Shown piece after piece: positions 63,528 through 64,000 of a stretch of 64,000 bases of DNA. The stretch spans positions 806,001-870,000 of the forward strand of contig NZ_JWIC01000004.1 in the NCBI RefSeq assembly GCF_000814765.1, read 5' to 3'. Origin of the DNA: Pseudoalteromonas luteoviolacea. GTDB taxonomy: Bacteria; Pseudomonadota; Gammaproteobacteria; Enterobacterales; Alteromonadaceae. The notes under the pieces were generated by a model, which did not search any database, was not told the DNA's origin, and saw only the letters and a list, made by a program, of their open reading frames with translations. The stretch's first letter is position 1; every line of letters starts with the position of its first letter. The position numbers and the translations under genes were made by a program.

Positions 63528-64000
63528 CTAAAAGCTAGCAACTAACTTATCTAGCGCTTTGGCAGAGTCGGCCAATTGCTGGATAGCTTGTTCAGTACTG
63601 AGTTGGTCATTCATCACTTCATCACTAATGACGCTGATTTGTTCAATGCTTCGACCTACATCAACGACCACGTTGCTTTGTTGCTCCGTTGCCGTCGCGA
63701 TAAGTGTAGTCATATCATTGATCTGATTTGCTGTTTCAGTAATTTTATCCATGAGTTCAACAGATGTCTGCATCTGTGACACACTCTGCTCAGCCTGCCC
63801 AGATGACAGGGCAATTTGCTCTACTATAGAATCAGACGCTGCGGTCAGCTCGGTGATAGTCGCTTGGATCTCATCGGTTGATTGAGATGTGCGACTGGCG
63901 AGTGCTCTGACTTCGTCAGCAACAACTGCAAATCCTCTACCATGCTCACCTGCACGAGCTGACTCAATTGCCGCATTTAAAGCAAGTAGATTCGTTTGCT
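63528..64000 (-). CDS. Methyl-accepting chemotaxis protein, C-terminal part (truncated by window end)
   Basis: The frame remains open to the end of the window. The translated part has the chemoreceptor tip [41 protein letters not shown], which contacts CheA and CheW, then the descending helix with methylation-type Glu/Gln positions. There is no CheR-binding pentapeptide at the C-terminus (ends ALDKLVASF). The sensor domain lies beyond the window, so the ligand is unknown. Confidence 0.95.
   Translation of the reverse strand, partial: QTNLLALNAAIESARAGEHGRGFAVVADEVRALASRTSQSTDEIQATITELTAASDSIVEQIALSSGQAEQSVSQMQTSVELMDKITETANQINDMTTLIATATEQQSNVVVDVGRSIEQISVISDEVMNDQLSTEQAIQQLADSAKALDKLVASF

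Noticed and set aside
1..64000. CRISPR arrays, tRNA, rRNA, insertion sequences or prophage genes
   Set aside because: No regularly spaced direct repeats, no tRNA or rRNA pattern, and no transposase or phage-like protein noticed in any frame.

Overview
This 64 kb window looks like chromosomal core genome of a marine gammaproteobacterium of the Alteromonadales, most likely Pseudoalteromonas or a close relative. The basis is AT-rich sequence, gammaproteobacterial gene blocks (corB-ypjD/ffh, rpsP-rimM-trmD-rplS, rpoE-rseABC-lepA-lepB-rnc-era-recO-pdxJ, sdhE-ygfX/nadB) and the character of the proteins. The genus call is an inference from recalled protein families, not from a search. I see no rRNA, tRNA, insertion sequence, prophage or CRISPR array.

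Layout. 1-8 kb: 3' end of clpB, a quinone-oxidoreductase-like gene, gshA, an SLT-like lipoprotein, then corB-ypjD divergent from ffh. 8-14 kb: a Fur-type heme-uptake locus, with hmuTUV-hugZ on the minus strand divergent from a TonB-dependent haem receptor. 14-16 kb: the rpsP-rimM-trmD-rplS ribosome operon. 16-19 kb: tyrA and pheA converge. tyrA carries two tandem TyrR-type boxes and pheA is preceded by a complete phe leader peptide and attenuator. 19-25.4 kb: signalling genes, including a Cache-HAMP-PAS-GGDEF-EAL protein, a partner-switching pair (STAS protein plus REC-PP2C-HATPase) and a GAF protein. 25.5-34.9 kb: aromatic aminotransferase, LexA-controlled yebG, a ComEA-like protein, dsbB, fadR, a 2-Cys peroxiredoxin, a small secreted protein coupled to a 41-residue membrane microprotein, a dual-receiver regulator, smrB, prmB and aroC.

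35-44 kb: a large modular GH18 chitinase, an MscS channel, an LrgA/LrgB pair, a crotonase, envelope proteins of unknown function, slyD and ygfZ. 44-55 kb: sdhE-ygfX, nadB, then a long sigma-E/translation/RNA-processing/GTPase series ending with pdxJ. 55-64 kb: bcp-gcvR, bamC, a YjiH-type membrane protein, an ankyrin-membrane protein, bamE with a sigma-E-type promoter, a GIY-YIG protein, an M28 peptidase, a TPR lipoprotein with a transglutaminase-like region, and the end of a chemotaxis receptor.

Genes that work together: aroC makes chorismate, tyrA and pheA divert it to Tyr and Phe, and the aminotransferase finishes both; tyrA and pheA show different control circuits visible in the DNA. rpoE-rseABC, bamC and bamE belong to envelope homeostasis. 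The heme genes form one iron-regulated import and degradation unit. The least explained parts are the partner-switching/GAF block, the 30.6-30.9 kb small-protein pair, the ankyrin-membrane protein and the overlapping gene set at 61-63 kb.
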